The translations under genes were made by a program, and so were the position numbers. A stretch of DNA of 64,000 bases. Origin: Trema orientale. Its lineage: Eukaryota; Streptophyta; Magnoliopsida; Rosales; Cannabaceae. Numbering within the stretch: the stretch's first letter is position 1; the number at the start of each line of letters is the position of its first letter. The stretch lies in the NCBI GenBank assembly GCA_002914845.1, contig JXTC01000055.1, forward strand, positions 572,162 through 636,161. Direction: 5' to 3'. Under the pieces are notes generated by a model. It made no database searches and had not been told where the DNA came from. It saw nothing but the letters and a program-made list of their open reading frames with translations. Below are positions 12,190-22,713 of this stretch, piece by piece.

Positions 12190-13440
12190 TGTGTTTTGAA
12201 GGTGTATGGGTAAAAAAGAGTGGAACAGGAGTTAAAACAGGTTGAAAATCCCGAAGAGTATCTGAAACATGCTAAAAATCAAAGTGCTAAGATGAAAAGT
12301 GATAAAAATCTCAAAACCAGATTGAACCGTGGTATTTTTGCAAAAACCGAGAAACCTGCCAAAGATGTAGTGTCGGGGTGCCAGAAATTAGGCGCCAAGA
12401 ATCAGGAAAGTGATGTTTCTTAAGGTTTTTGACCTCTCCAACTTTGGAAACCACTCGAGCACGACTTTAAGCCATTCTATGCTATAAAAGGACCTCTCTA
12501 ACTCAAAAACATTCATTCCTAGACACAAATAAACACCTCGGAGGTTAGAGAGAGAAAATCAAGAGGAAGAGAGAAGCTTGAAGACCAAGAGTGCATGCCA
12601 AAGCCATTTACCACATTTTTTCTTCATTTTTCTTCCTTTTCTCCTTTGTTTTATCAATTATAGCATGACGGTTTGCTCTTTATTCTTATGTATATGCTAA
12701 ATTAGGCTCTAGCTTAGGTCAAGGGTGATTTCAAAACCCTAGACATAATTGCTCTTTAATTTTCCAAATTTTATGCATATTGATTCTATGAATGACATCT
12801 TGTTTGTTTAGGTGTACAACTGGATAATCATGATTGAATTCTAAGGTTAGGGGTTTGATTAAACGTTTGTCATATTTGAATCTCTTAGTAGCAAAACCAT
12901 AGTTGATTTGATCGTTCGATAAGTTATCTATAGCAAAGAACATAACCTAGTTTAGATTTTGTGTTTGTGAAATTATAATCCAGACCAATCAAGATCCTTC
13001 TCTATGGCAATACTTTTTATTAATTAATTCTAGAGTGTTTACTTAAGTTAGTTAATGAAAATGGGTTATCTATAGCATTCGTCTAGTTAACATACAATTT
13101 AAAGAAAGATAAGAGTAGCTGTGAAGTTCGCAAACTATTTACGGTAAGCAACTTTGTTAAATAGCTATTAGAATCTGGTAATTGATCTACAAGACCATGT
13201 AGTGATGGAGAATGAAACCTTAATCTATTTATTTTATAGTTTGTTTTATGTTTTACTTTCAGCTTTGGTTTTTTTTCACAGTCTTTTTCATCTTAGGATT
13301 AGTAGTATCTTAGTTAAATAAACTCCTTGTGGAATCGACCATACTTGTCACTATACTAGATAATTAATAGGTTTCTTAAGCTTTGCTAGATAGAGATAGG
13401 AAGAAAAATTAATTTAGTAGTTTAATGACACCCCAATAAT
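12190..13440 (+). mobile_element. LTR-retrotransposon-like fossil, Ty3/gypsy type
   Basis: The run has an A-rich, lysine-rich short open stretch (12220-12423), a TATA-like 'ctataaaagg' at about 12482, pyrimidine-rich sequence near 12610-12660, and a 'ccttgtggaatcgacc' block at about 13324. The last resembles the 'cctgtggatacgacc' signature near the 3' end of many plant gypsy LTRs. No polymerase domain is seen. It is interpreted as a broken LTR-bearing fragment; limits are approximate. Confidence 0.45.
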
Positions 13441-14099
13441 CTTAAAAAATCATTCTATAAAGTACTCCAAAAACATCTATATTATCTCAACCACTATTCA
13501 TCAAGTCCATTATCTCATTGTCATTTTTCAATAAATAACGGATTTAGTAGCTAAATACCACTTCTTTAAAAACATGAACCCAAACTAACAGTAGTTTTTT
13601 AATACCCTATTAAGCATTGTCGCTAAATTCCTCTTTTGGAATAGATTTGAGTGGGACAATTGAAAAACAATATTGATGTAGAATAGACGTAGCCAATCCT
13701 TCTAATCGTTGCAACTATTTAGAAGAATCGGAAATTAATCCCATCAATCATTCATAATCGAGGCATGGGACAACACAAGTCTACACTAGAGTTGTAAATT
13801 CGGGCCATTTAGCTGGATTTTTAAAAGGGATTAGGACATTTTTACCTACTTTTTGAGAAAAAATGATGAAAATATGACCTGAGAGAGAGGTATTATTTTT
13901 GTACGACCAAAAGATACATTTTCTCTAAAATCTGAGTGCTAAAGGATGTGGTGGTAAATTTATAAATATTGAAAACTTTTTAAAATACCTTTATTATTAA
14001 AAGAAATTGCAATGATTGATGGGAAACCTATTGTCATAATGGTTAGACCCCAATTGATTTCCCCCCTTTAAAGTTCAAACCATAACACCACCATTTCTA

Positions 14100-14760
14100 T
14101 AGTTTATGCTTTTTTATTTTTTGTCTTTTTCTTTTTTGTTCCTATATTTTTTATCTCTTTAATTCATTTTTTCATTTTTTTGCCCACCTTTCTAAATTTA
14201 TTATATTATATTTTCATAGTTTAGGTTTTTTTTTTATTTATTTTTTGTTATTATATTCTTTATCTTTTCAATTTATTTTTTTATTACTTTTGCCCACCTT
14301 TCTAAATTTATTATATTCCTTGGAAACCACAAAGATCTGTAAGAAACTAGTCTGGTTTTCTTTTAGTAAAATATTATATATGTAAGTAAATCACAGAAAA
14401 CTAGTTTAGTTTATGCATAGCACAATGTCCTGTATGTAAGTAAATCATAGGAAATCACAAAGTTTTCAAGAAACCACAAAAGTTTCTAGGAAACTAGTTT
14501 GATTTCGTTTTAGCATAATGCCCTCTATGTAAGTAAATCACAAGAAACTAATTTACATATTTTTTTTGTTAATACATTCTTTATGTCTTTAATTCATTTT
14601 TTTCATTTTTTTTCTACCTTTCTAAATTTATTATATTCCATTTTCATAGTTTACACTTTTTTTTCTTTTTTTTTTTATTATTATATTCTTTATCTCCTTA
14701 ATTTATTTTTTTCATTTTTTCCCATCTTTCTCAGTTTATTATATTCTATTATTATATTCC
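14100..14760 (+). repeat. T-rich ~80-bp repeat, four copies
   Basis: A unit reading roughly 'tttatctctttaattcat', a T-run, 'cccacctttctaaattt', then 'attatatt' occurs at about 14125-14210, 14240-14320, 14560-14640 and 14675-14755. The copies are interleaved with the ~75-bp satellite-like unit inside the hAT element. It is non-coding. Confidence 0.6.
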
Positions 14761-15380
14761 TGGAAACAACAAAGGTTTCTAGGAAACTAGTTTGGTTTTT
14801 TTTTAGCATAATGTCATGTATGTAAATAAATCATATGAAACCAAAAAAGGTTTCAAAGAAATCAATCTGGTTTATGTGTAACAAAATGTCTTATATGTAA
14901 GTAAATCATAGGAAACTACAAAGGTTTTCAGGAAACCAATTCGGTTTCTTTTTAGCAGAATGTCCTGTTTGTAAGTAAATCATAGGAAACTAAAATGGTT
15001 TTCAGGGAACCAGTTTACTTTATGTGTAGCAAAATGTCTTCTATATAAGTAAATAATATGAAACTGCAAAGGTTTTTTTTAGAAACTAGTTTGGTTTTCT
15101 TTTAGCAGAATACTTTGTATGTAAATAAATCATAAGAACTACAAAGGTCTCCTAGAAACCATTTTGGTTTCTTTTTAGCAAAATACCCTATATGTTGGTA
15201 AACCACAGGAAACTACAAAGATTTTATAGAAACTAGTTTAGTTTCTTTTTAGCAGAATGCCCTATATGTAAGTAAATCAAAAAGTTTTCTGGAAACTAAT
15301 TTGGTTTCTTTTTAGCGAGATGCCTTGTATATAAGTAAATCAGTTTGGTTTAGCCGAAACCAGTTTGGTTTTCGGTTTCT
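14322..15380 (+). repeat. Satellite-like array, ~75-bp unit, about 11 copies
   Basis: Units share 'gtaagtaaatcataggaaac', 'acaaaggttt', 'ggaaactagtttggtttc' and 'ttttagcagaatgtcctgta'. The 'gtaagtaaatca' block recurs at roughly 14380, 14435, 14525, 14818, 14895, 14970, 15043, 15118, 15265 and 15333, mostly 72-77 bp apart. The unit contains a near-palindrome (gaaaccagtttggtttc). The same unit recurs at 60051-60407 and, inverted, at 60481-60540. The array lies wholly inside the hAT element 13787-16189. Confidence 0.8.
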
Positions 15381-16499
15381 TCTTCTTAGTTGACTATTGG
15401 ATTCTAACAATCATATCAAATAGTTGGAAAATATTAGTAAAAATGGTTTTTAGTTTCTATTATTAATTGATAAATGGTTTTCGGCAACTACAAGATTAAC
15501 TAGAGCCCAATAGTATTAATTGGTTTATGAGTTTCTGATAATCAAATTAATTTTTCTGATTCTGTTTATTAGTTCTGCATATAGTTTCTTTTATTACTAT
15601 GACTGGTTTCTTTAGTAACCAGAATAGTTTTTCAAATCATTTCTCGATCGTAGAATTCCTTAAAAAGCATAAATGGTAGATTGAAAATAGAAAAATGAAT
15701 AAATAAAAACGAAAAAAAAAGGGAAAAAGAAAAAAAATTAAAGACAAAACGTAAAAAGAATAAAACAAGAAAAGAGAGAGTCTGACCAAAGGGGTTTGAA
15801 TCATGATCTGGTACGTGGGACAACATGAACCCAGCCACTAAACCTGCATTTACTTCTACTTCATTTGTATTAGCTTTAAAATTAATGAAGGTTTATCACG
15901 CATTATACCGTATAAAATGGAAATAGTTTTGCCTAAACCGTACGGAATAGTTATTATTTGCGCCAGGTCGTAAAATTGTCATTATTTTTTGAAAAACCGT
16001 ACTAAATGTCATTTTCCGTTTTAAAATCATGGCACACCTAGACCGTAGGGCTCGCTAGGCCGACCCTAAACCTCCAGTCCGGCCCTAAATTATTATTTTT
16101 ATTTGAATTAAATAATTTTTTAATAAAACAAATTTGGGGTCAGGCCGTATAACCGGGCCGCAGGCCTGGGCCAAAAATTTGTAGCTCTAGTCTACACTAG
16201 TGTTCAAGTAATGCCTATGCATCAAATAATCTGTGTGTGTATATATATATTTTTTCCCCAAAAAGCAGTGTTTTTAGCAAATTGGTTGAATCTTAGGCTT
16301 CCTTAAAAGTAATTGTTAGTTGTTTAAATTTTAGAGTACAGTGGGAAAATACTAGTTTCAATATATGGATACTAGATTTTTATATCAGATGTCAAATACG
16401 GTGATGTAACCCAACCCACTAAGTAAAGAAGATAGAAGAAGAAAAAAGAAACGTTAAACATACAGAAAATGTAGATCTTCCCGTCCGAAGACACACAGT

Positions 16500-16720
16500 G
16501 TCCACGTGGATATAAACCTCTCGTACTTGTTGTTGGCCCTTGCCAAATTTGCCAGTTGCAGCTACGTGGCCTAAAATAGTAATCGCGTCAAAGTTTCAGA
16601 GAGGCCACTATTTCCGATATCTTCACATTATAGTTGCGACACGTGCTCAATTCCACGGCCATGATCTATTCGAAGAAGGATACAATTCACAATTTCAGGC
16701 GGCGCCCTTATAAAATAAAT
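16500..16720 (+). promoter_or_regulatory. Cyclophilin promoter with ACGT elements and TATA box
   Basis: Three ACGT-core motifs precede the cyclophilin gene: CCACGTGG (16502-16509, a G-box), TACGTGGC (16563-16570, ABRE-like) and CACGTG (16640-16645). A TATA-like TATAAAA is at 16709-16715, about 170 bp before the start codon. G-box/ABRE motifs are bound by bZIP and bHLH factors and are typical of abscisic-acid, light or stress control. Regulation is inferred from motifs only. Confidence 0.5.
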
Positions 16721-16809
16721 AAATAATAATATTTATGTACAAGTGGAAGTAGCTTTAAGAGCCAAATATACAGCATCAGTACTAATATACTAAACAATAT
16801 ATAGTTAAT

Positions 16810-16830
16810 TTTATCCCAAAAAAAAAAAAA
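16810..16830 (+). mobile_element. Tiny poly(A) insertion between 16-bp direct repeats
   Basis: The 16-bp sequence acaatatatagttaat is present at 16794-16809 and again, perfectly, at 16831-16846. Between the copies is only 'tttatccc' followed by a run of A. This is the layout left by target-primed insertion of a poly(A) RNA truncated almost to its tail. It lies between the TATA box and the start codon of the cyclophilin gene, so it probably belongs to the 5' leader. Confidence 0.65.
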
Positions 16831-16886
16831 ACAATATATAGTTAATAGTCTATATCTTCTAGAGAGATCGATCGAGTTGTTCTACA

Positions 16887-17405
16887 ATGGCAAACCCAAA
16901 GGTCTACTTCGACATGGCGATAGGCGGCTCTCCAGCCGGCCGAATCGTGATGGAGCTCTACGCTGACACGACGCCGCGAACCGCAGAGAACTTCCGAGCA
17001 CTCTGTACCGGAGAGAAGGGAACCGGACGGAGCGGGAAGCCTATGCACTTCAAAGGCTCGAGTTTCCACCGAGTCATCCCGGGGTTCATGTGCCAAGGCG
17101 GCGATTTCACGGCGGGGAACGGAACCGGGGGCGAGTCCATCTACGGGGCCAAATTCCCGGACGAGAACTTCGTGAGGAAGCACACTGGGCCCGGGGTCCT
17201 GTCCATGGCCAACGCTGGGCCCGGGACCAATGGGTCCCAGTTCTTCATCTGTACGGCGGAGGCGCCGTGGCTGGATGGGAAACACGTGGTGTTTGGTAAG
17301 GTTGTGCAGGGAATGGACGTGGTGAGGGCCATTGAGCAGCTCGGCTCTCCCACTGGGAGGACCTCTAAGCCCGTCGTCATCGCCAATTCTGGCCAAGTTT
17401 CCTAA
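16887..17405 (+). CDS. Cytosolic cyclophilin, peptidyl-prolyl isomerase (172 aa)
   Basis: A single-domain cyclophilin that catalyses cis-trans isomerisation of Xaa-Pro bonds; no targeting peptide, so cytosolic. It is intronless, as many plant members of this class are. Active-site and cyclosporin-pocket residues are intact: R62, F67, Q70, F120, W128 and H133 (motifs [16 protein letters not shown] and [13 protein letters not shown]). The plant-specific divergent loop is present as RSGKPMH at 48-54, and E83 is kept. From studies of plant members such as Citrus CsCyp, C40 and C168 form a regulatory disulfide; here C40 is kept but residue 168 is serine (tail IANSGQVS instead of the usual ADCGQLS). 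The coding sequence is clearly GC-richer than its flanks. The start is the only in-frame ATG that gives the standard [10 protein letters not shown]-terminus. Several long antisense frames overlap it but are composition artefacts. Confidence 0.97.
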   Translation: MANPKVYFDMAIGGSPAGRIVMELYADTTPRTAENFRALCTGEKGTGRSGKPMHFKGSSFHRVIPGFMCQGGDFTAGNGTGGESIYGAKFPDENFVRKHTGPGVLSMANAGPGTNGSQFFICTAEAPWLDGKHVVFGKVVQGMDVVRAIEQLGSPTGRTSKPVVIANSGQVS

Positions 17406-17437
<32 letters not shown>

Positions 17438-17440
17438 GCA
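17406..17440. repeat. (TA)n microsatellite just after the cyclophilin stop
   Basis: A run of about fifteen TA/AT dinucleotides starts within a few bases of the stop codon, so it lies in the presumed 3' untranslated region. Such runs are usually length-polymorphic. Confidence 0.8.
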
Positions 17441-17962
17441 AATACGCACGTACTTCTTAATGGAGGACTAGTTTCAAAGTGTAAGTTAAGTTCCATGCGT
17501 GGGGACAAGTACTAGTGATGTATATCTACTAAGTACTTGTTTGTTATAATTTATAAGCTCTGCTGTATATGTGTACTATATATATCAGCATGTCTCTGAT
17601 ACAAGCCGTCTAGTTTAAATAAATAATGGCGGTAGTAACTATTAAAATTGCTTCAATTTTTGTATTTGTGTGGCTTTTAATTATTCTTGTAGAGAACTTT
17701 GATATATGTAGAGAATTGGACTGAGGAAGTAATAAGACGTAGTTTTAACGAAATGCGTTATTGGCAAATAAATGAAAGCAATTCAAATTATCATGCATGA
17801 AAGTATTAATAATAAGATAATCATTTTATTTGTGAGACTTAATTTTATATGATTATTGGGCCTCTCTCATATGGAGTAAAATATCCACATGCGTAACAAA
17901 TTAATTTCATCGTAAATATTCAAAAAATATATATCATCATTGCTAGACATCGACTTTAATTG
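17441..17962. other. 3' flank of the cyclophilin gene, nothing else recognised
   Basis: Contains the likely 3' untranslated region (for example 'aaataaataatgg' near 17616 as a possible polyadenylation region). No further gene or bounded repeat is seen. Confidence 0.4.
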
Positions 17963-17970
17963 CCCTAATA

Positions 17971-18640
17971 TAGGGATGTCAATGGGGCGGGGCAGGACTG
18001 GTTTTGGGTTTACCATCCCCGTCCCCATTATTATTTTATTATACCATCCCTGCATCATTCATCATTTTATTTGGTGGAATTCCTATCGGGGATCGGTTTC
18101 TCCATTGGTATATCGGGATTTCCGTTTGGATTCGTCATCTTGTATAAGTTAAACAATTCTATGTTAGTTCAAATCTTTTAAAAGTCTAATTACATCAAAA
18201 AACAATGAAAATTAAAGTTAACTTCATTGAAAATTCTAATTTTAGACCTAAATAACTAAAAAACACATTCAAATAAAACTTTAACACGTTAGAATTGTCA
18301 AATATAAAATATTTAATACTAAAATCATATAGCATATCATTCATTCATTAAGCTAACGCAATCCCAAATAACTCAAAAAATATTAGTGTATGACTATATA
18401 TTATTAGATCTTTTTTCTTTTTAAAAAATATCTACTTGAATCACTATTATATAAAAAAATAGAAATTAACTTACATATAATCGGGGCGGGATCGGTGCGG
18501 GACACTCAATCCCAAGCCCGCCTCGCCCCGCTAAATATTAAACGAGAAATCCCTGCCCCATGTCCCGCACCATTTATAACGGTGAAAGCCGGCCCCATTC
18601 CGGTCGGTGCACCACCCATTCGGTGAAATTGACATTCCTA
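17971..18640. mobile_element. hAT-type MITE, 670 bp, near-exact 8-bp target duplication
   Basis: The ends are TAGGGATGTCAATGGGGCGG and (reverse complement) TAGGAATGTCAATTTCACCG. The 8-bp flanks are ccctaata (17963-17970) and tcctaata (18641-18648), matching at 7 of 8 positions. TAGGG-type tips with 8-bp duplications are characteristic of hAT elements. The G/C-rich subterminal blocks at both ends (repeats of ggggcgggg and its complement) are typical transposase-binding-like regions. There is no coding capacity. Confidence 0.8.
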
Positions 18641-18811
18641 TCCTAATAGTTGCAATAATGAAATATATCATCTCAGAGATGTTTGTAATTGGAGACAAAT
18701 GGCAGAAAACAACTAGTCTTCGATTACAAGTAATATATAGTATTACATTAAATTTCATGAATGAATGCGACTGACGAGCCCAAACCACATGTTTTCGGAA
18801 TAAATTAGCTG

Positions 18812-19203
18812 TACACCACTTTTTTTTCCTTATTAATTAAATCTACCACCATACCACATTTTAAAATAAATTCTTGATGAATTCTTGACGATTTTGAGGG
18901 ATTTTTGAACGATTCTTGACGTCAGCGGTAATCTTGATGAATTTTTGACGGATTATTGATGATCTTGATGGATTCTTGATGAATTCTTGACATTGGCGGC
19001 GATCTTGACAGGTTCTTGATGAATTCTTGACGGATTCTTGACAATCTTGATGGATTCTTGACGGATTCTTAACAGATTCTTGATGGATTCTTAACGGATT
19101 CTTGATGAATTATTGACAGATTCTTGACTAATTCCTTCCCAAAAGTAGTAGAATCTAATAATGGTGGTAAATTTAGTTAAACATTTGAAAAAAGTGGTAA
19201 TTA
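18812..19203. mobile_element. Inverted-repeat element (~390 bp) with an 11-bp minisatellite inside
   Basis: The left end (taccaccactttttt-like, then 'aatctaccaccata') and the reverse complement of the right end ('attaccactttttt', then 'aatttaccaccatta') align over about 45 bp. The interior is almost entirely a minisatellite (see 18872-19132). No clear target duplication was found. This is a third inverted-repeat element whose interior is a tandem array. Confidence 0.6.
18872..19132 (+). repeat. Minisatellite, ~11-bp unit gattcttgaYg
   Basis: About 20 imperfect copies of 'gattcttgacg/gattcttgatg' run head to tail, with a few interruptions containing 'gcggcgatcttgac'. It is non-coding. Confidence 0.85.
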
Positions 19204-20711
19204 TCTACTTAAAGGAGATTAGTTTTCTTTTTTTGAGGGATCATATGCACATTTTTTAAAACTGTATTATGATTTTGTCGTATCATATGCTTGAATTTTA
19301 ATATGGATTTTGAAAATCCAAATCCACGTCATTCATTGCTTTTTTTAAAAAAAAAACACGCTATTCAATAGATGTCTCATGTTAAATGGGTTCAATGATA
19401 ATATACGACTCTGAAGCAATACCAAAATATAACCAGTAAATATTTCCTATTCAAACATTTGACATTAGCTTCTAGTGATCATTATTAAACAAACATTAAA
19501 AAGAAACAATTTATTATTTGTTCTCATTTTGATGAAAGATACAATTATTTTGTTACTTAGCACAATGCCAATGTTTTCTTTCGGTGCAAGATGCAAAATA
19601 TACTCGTTACTTGCATGCCTGTTATTTTCTTCACGTTGTAATAATTTAAGGATTCGTCAAAAAAAAAAACAAAAATAAATAAATTTAAGGAGCTTTAATT
19701 TGAGATAGAAGTATAAAACTACTGAATTAGCTAGTATTATACACATTATTGCTATTTTTTTCTTACTAATCTTCCTTACTTTTCAAAAACAAAATTAAGT
19801 CTTCTTATCATGTGTGGTATTCCGCAGGATTACGACTTCGACTAGAGGAGCAATTTCAAGCCACCTGCCGTCCTTTTTAATTTATTTTTCTTCTTTTCGT
19901 TTTCCTCTCACTCTTAATTATTCAATGCTGTCTTTTTAAAAACATTAAAATAGTATCGAACGACACTTACATGATCCTAAAACTAAAATGATCCAACGGC
20001 TAGTATTTAAAGATATTTAACTAAATATCGTGTCAACATAAGTCAAATATGGCAAGTCAACCTCGAAACATCCTCGAAGTTAGAATCCGAAAAGAATATC
20101 CGTCTTGGATCACAAAATCAATGAAATGTTACCAAAACAGCATCACTTTGATCAATTACTCTTTTTTTGCCTCTTAACCAATCAAAACGGTACACGTATT
20201 TGTTTGACCATCACTTCCGTTGTCAGACTTGTTGATTAAAGGCTCGTCGACTTTGTTTATATTGGACCTTTTCAATTCAAACCTCCAAGCAGCAAAGAAC
20301 CACAACCCAATTTGAATTTTCATTTTTAAAGCTAAATTGTTGTGACAACTATGCCCTTCGATCAGGCTGCTTCTCAATTAACATGGACATATGGAAATTT
20401 ATCCTATCTAATAAACTGATAGAGACATGTATGTCGTCAACATTAATGACCAGTCATTTTTGAAATTTGGGCACAGTTTGTAACTGTCTCTGTATTTACT
20501 GCATATTCATAACGCTTGGAGTAAGCCATACAGTTCTTACATGCTAGTGAGCGGTGACTGTAAACTTCACACAAGCTCCAACTAAAAAAATTAAAATTAA
20601 AATTAAAAATTAAAAAAAATCACACGAAATTCTTTAAGAGAATGTTTTATAAATAAAAGTGTAGGGAAGTGTCGAGAAAGGCACGACAAGCCGTAGCAAT
20701 TTTTGGGCACA
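19204..20711. other. Intergenic sequence; one tiny poly(A) insertion
   Basis: AT-rich, with no gene found. It contains the small poly(A) insertion at 19653-19681, described separately. Confidence 0.4.
19653..19681 (+). mobile_element. Tiny poly(A) insertion between 10-bp direct repeats
   Basis: The 10-mer aatttaagga lies at 19643-19652 and 19682-19691. Between the copies is 'ttcgtc' followed by an A-rich run. It has the same layout as the insertions at 16810, 25454, 30197, 45205 and 57053. Confidence 0.5.
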
Positions 20712-20719
20712 ATTAAAGG

Positions 20720-21111
20720 TATGACTGGTAATTTAAATACGACTTCTCAACAAGACTCGAAATATACATGTTTAATTGACATGTTTAACAAGAAATTGAT
20801 TCAAATTAACACGATTAATTAATTTTTTTTATCAAAATATATTATAAAATATTAAGTAATGACTCCATAAAAAATATTTTTTAACAAATTTCTTGTAATT
20901 TAAATGAAAAACAGTAAACTAATGAGCTAATTGAACTTAATAAAGTAAAACTGGAGTGAAAAAATCAAGTAAATGAATAATTGTAATGCTTAGAAGTGTT
21001 GTGACACATTAATCTGATTGATATTTTCATTAAACAGGTAACGTGCGAGTAACACGAAACCCGCACGACATTAAATAGGTCGACACAAAATGACGCGAAT
21101 TGCCAGCCCTA
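20720..21111. mobile_element. hAT-type MITE, 392 bp, 8-bp target duplication (7 of 8)
   Basis: The left end TATGACTGGTAATTT pairs with the reverse complement of the right end, TAGGGCTGGCAATTC. Flanks are attaaagg (20712-20719) and gttaaagg (21112-21119). TAGGGCTGGCAA is a widespread plant hAT terminus. The interior carries the phrases 'gacacgaaacccgcacgaca'-like and 'aacacgattaattaat' seen in such elements. It is non-coding. Confidence 0.75.
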
Positions 21112-22080
21112 GTTAAAGGAGCCTTACACGCTGAAAAATATCTACTTTAGACAAAATATGTTACTTTTGTCCCATATATAATTTGAATCTAATACCTATT
21201 AGATAGTAATCCTAATGCCAATAAATTACCACTTTGGTAGTCTCATTCCGGTGATTGAACAAAATAATATCAGAGTGAATATATTAGTCAAATTGCAATA
21301 ACAAACCACAAAATCAACTATATGACAAATGACTATGCGATTTGGGCATAGTGAATCTCTAATAACTTGAACTACACACATATAACAATTGATCAGTGCT
21401 GAAAAATTCAAGCTATCTAGAGTGTCATGTCGTTGGTGTGATAGTGACTTATGCACTACGAAATATGAGTTAGAAAATCAAACATTTGAACATTTTGAAT
21501 ACCAATTATGGATTGGACAAATGTACGTTACTATATTTGATTTTGTTCGATATTCTGGAAAAGTAAACGCAAGGGACTAAATTATCTAAGTCTTAGTTCA
21601 ATGAAACCTATATTATAATTATCATGTGATAAAAAAAAATTCTAAGAAAAATGTTCATCGACGTAAGATAATTAAAGTAATAAAGCATTGCAATTTAAGT
21701 CACCGTCACAGTTCAACAAATGACACAGAATTTGATTAGTTCCACATTTGACTTTTGCCTAACTACAGTATATCTTAGCCAGATTTTGTTTTTTCTCCTC
21801 AAAATTATATTATCAGATATTATTTTTTACGTGAGACTTATTCGACATCTAAACAGATCCGATTATCCGAAAGTTATGATTTTATGATTACAAATACCCC
21901 CATAACAAAATAGCGTATGTCCAACGCAAAATTCACTCGGGGGCCAAAATGGTAAAATGACAAGAAACTCGAAGACTCGACGGCGACGTTTTAGTCAGAG
22001 TCCAGCGGAGGAGGGCGGGATTTTGATATTCGCCCGCTCAGTCGTGTTCATACAAAGGAAATAGAATTTTAGTATTTTAG
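21112..22080. other. Intergenic sequence, nothing recognised
   Basis: No gene or bounded repeat is seen. The GC-richer patch at 21960-22050 is probably proximal promoter of the next gene. Confidence 0.4.
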
Positions 22081-22713
22081 AAGAGTCATAGATAGACGAT
22101 GTTCCCTGTTTGGCTTATGCCAAAATATCCCTCTCATTCAATGCCATTCTTCAGTCAAATTCCCAAACCCACGGGATTTTCGTTGTCGTAATAACGCGTT
22201 CTCTTTCTCCCAACCTACCAAATCATGTCTTATTATTATTATTATCATTACTCATTAAAAGAGTTTCTCATTTAGTTCAATTAGTTTTATTATTATTATT
22301 ATTATCATTATTCACATTCACTCCAAGAAACCAATTCTATTCTCTTCCACACTGTAATTATCCCGCTTTGTTCAACTCTTTTTTTTTTTTTTTTTTTTCT
22401 TCCTCCTCCCCTCAACCTTATCTCTCATCAACTTGTTTATTTCCATAATTTTCATTGCGATCTTCTGTTGTCTCTGCAAAATAGCCAAACAAAGGTAAGT
22501 TGTTGATTTTCCTCTGTTACTTTTCTGAAATTGATGTATTTGATTGATTTCTGTTATCTAGGGCTTGTTTGCAATTTTTTTTTTTTTTTTTAAGAAATTA
22601 AAGTACTCTATAATCCTTGTGAATGAACAGTACAAAAAGCTTCATGCTTGATTTGGTTTAGAGTTTAGACTATTGGATCAAATTTTTGAAGTTGAAGCAT
22701 TCAGAGAAGAAGA
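22081..22713 (+). promoter_or_regulatory. PSI-like gene leader with 5' intron and possible upstream frame
   Basis: A strong donor (AAAG/GTAAGT, intron from 22495) and acceptors at 22630 (gaacag) or 22704 (attcag) suggest a 5' untranslated region intron just before the start codon at 22714. The leader contains TTA-trinucleotide runs (about 22230-22255 and 22287-22310) and a long pyrimidine tract (about 22375-22410). It also has an AT/T-rich open frame at 22110-22448 that would be an upstream frame if transcription starts before it. Inference from splice consensus only. Confidence 0.45.

Larger units (their letters stand above)
13787..16189. mobile_element. Non-autonomous hAT element, 2.4 kb, exact 8-bp target duplication
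   Basis: The direct repeat gtctacac lies at 13779-13786 and 16190-16197. Immediately inside, the ends are TAGAGTTGTAAATTCGGGCC and (reverse complement) TAGAGCTACAAATTTTTGGC, so TAG tips, an inverted repeat and an 8-bp duplication all agree with the hAT superfamily. No transposase is visible. The interior is dominated by two tandem repeat families (14100-14760 and 14322-15380). The same termini occur on the 290-bp element at 48531-48820, so both belong to one family. Confidence 0.85.

Noticed and set aside
15632-15838. 68-codon minus-strand frame inside the hAT element
   Set aside because: Phe-rich translation of an A-rich tract; no transposase similarity.
16842-17441. Long open frame (199 codons) antisense to the cyclophilin gene
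   Set aside because: It is a shadow of the GC-rich cyclophilin codons; no family match, and the N-terminus is translated (TA)n repeat.
22110-22448. 112-codon frame upstream of the PSI-like gene
   Set aside because: Composition is driven by TTA and T runs (poly-Leu, poly-Phe). Kept only as a possible upstream frame in the leader.
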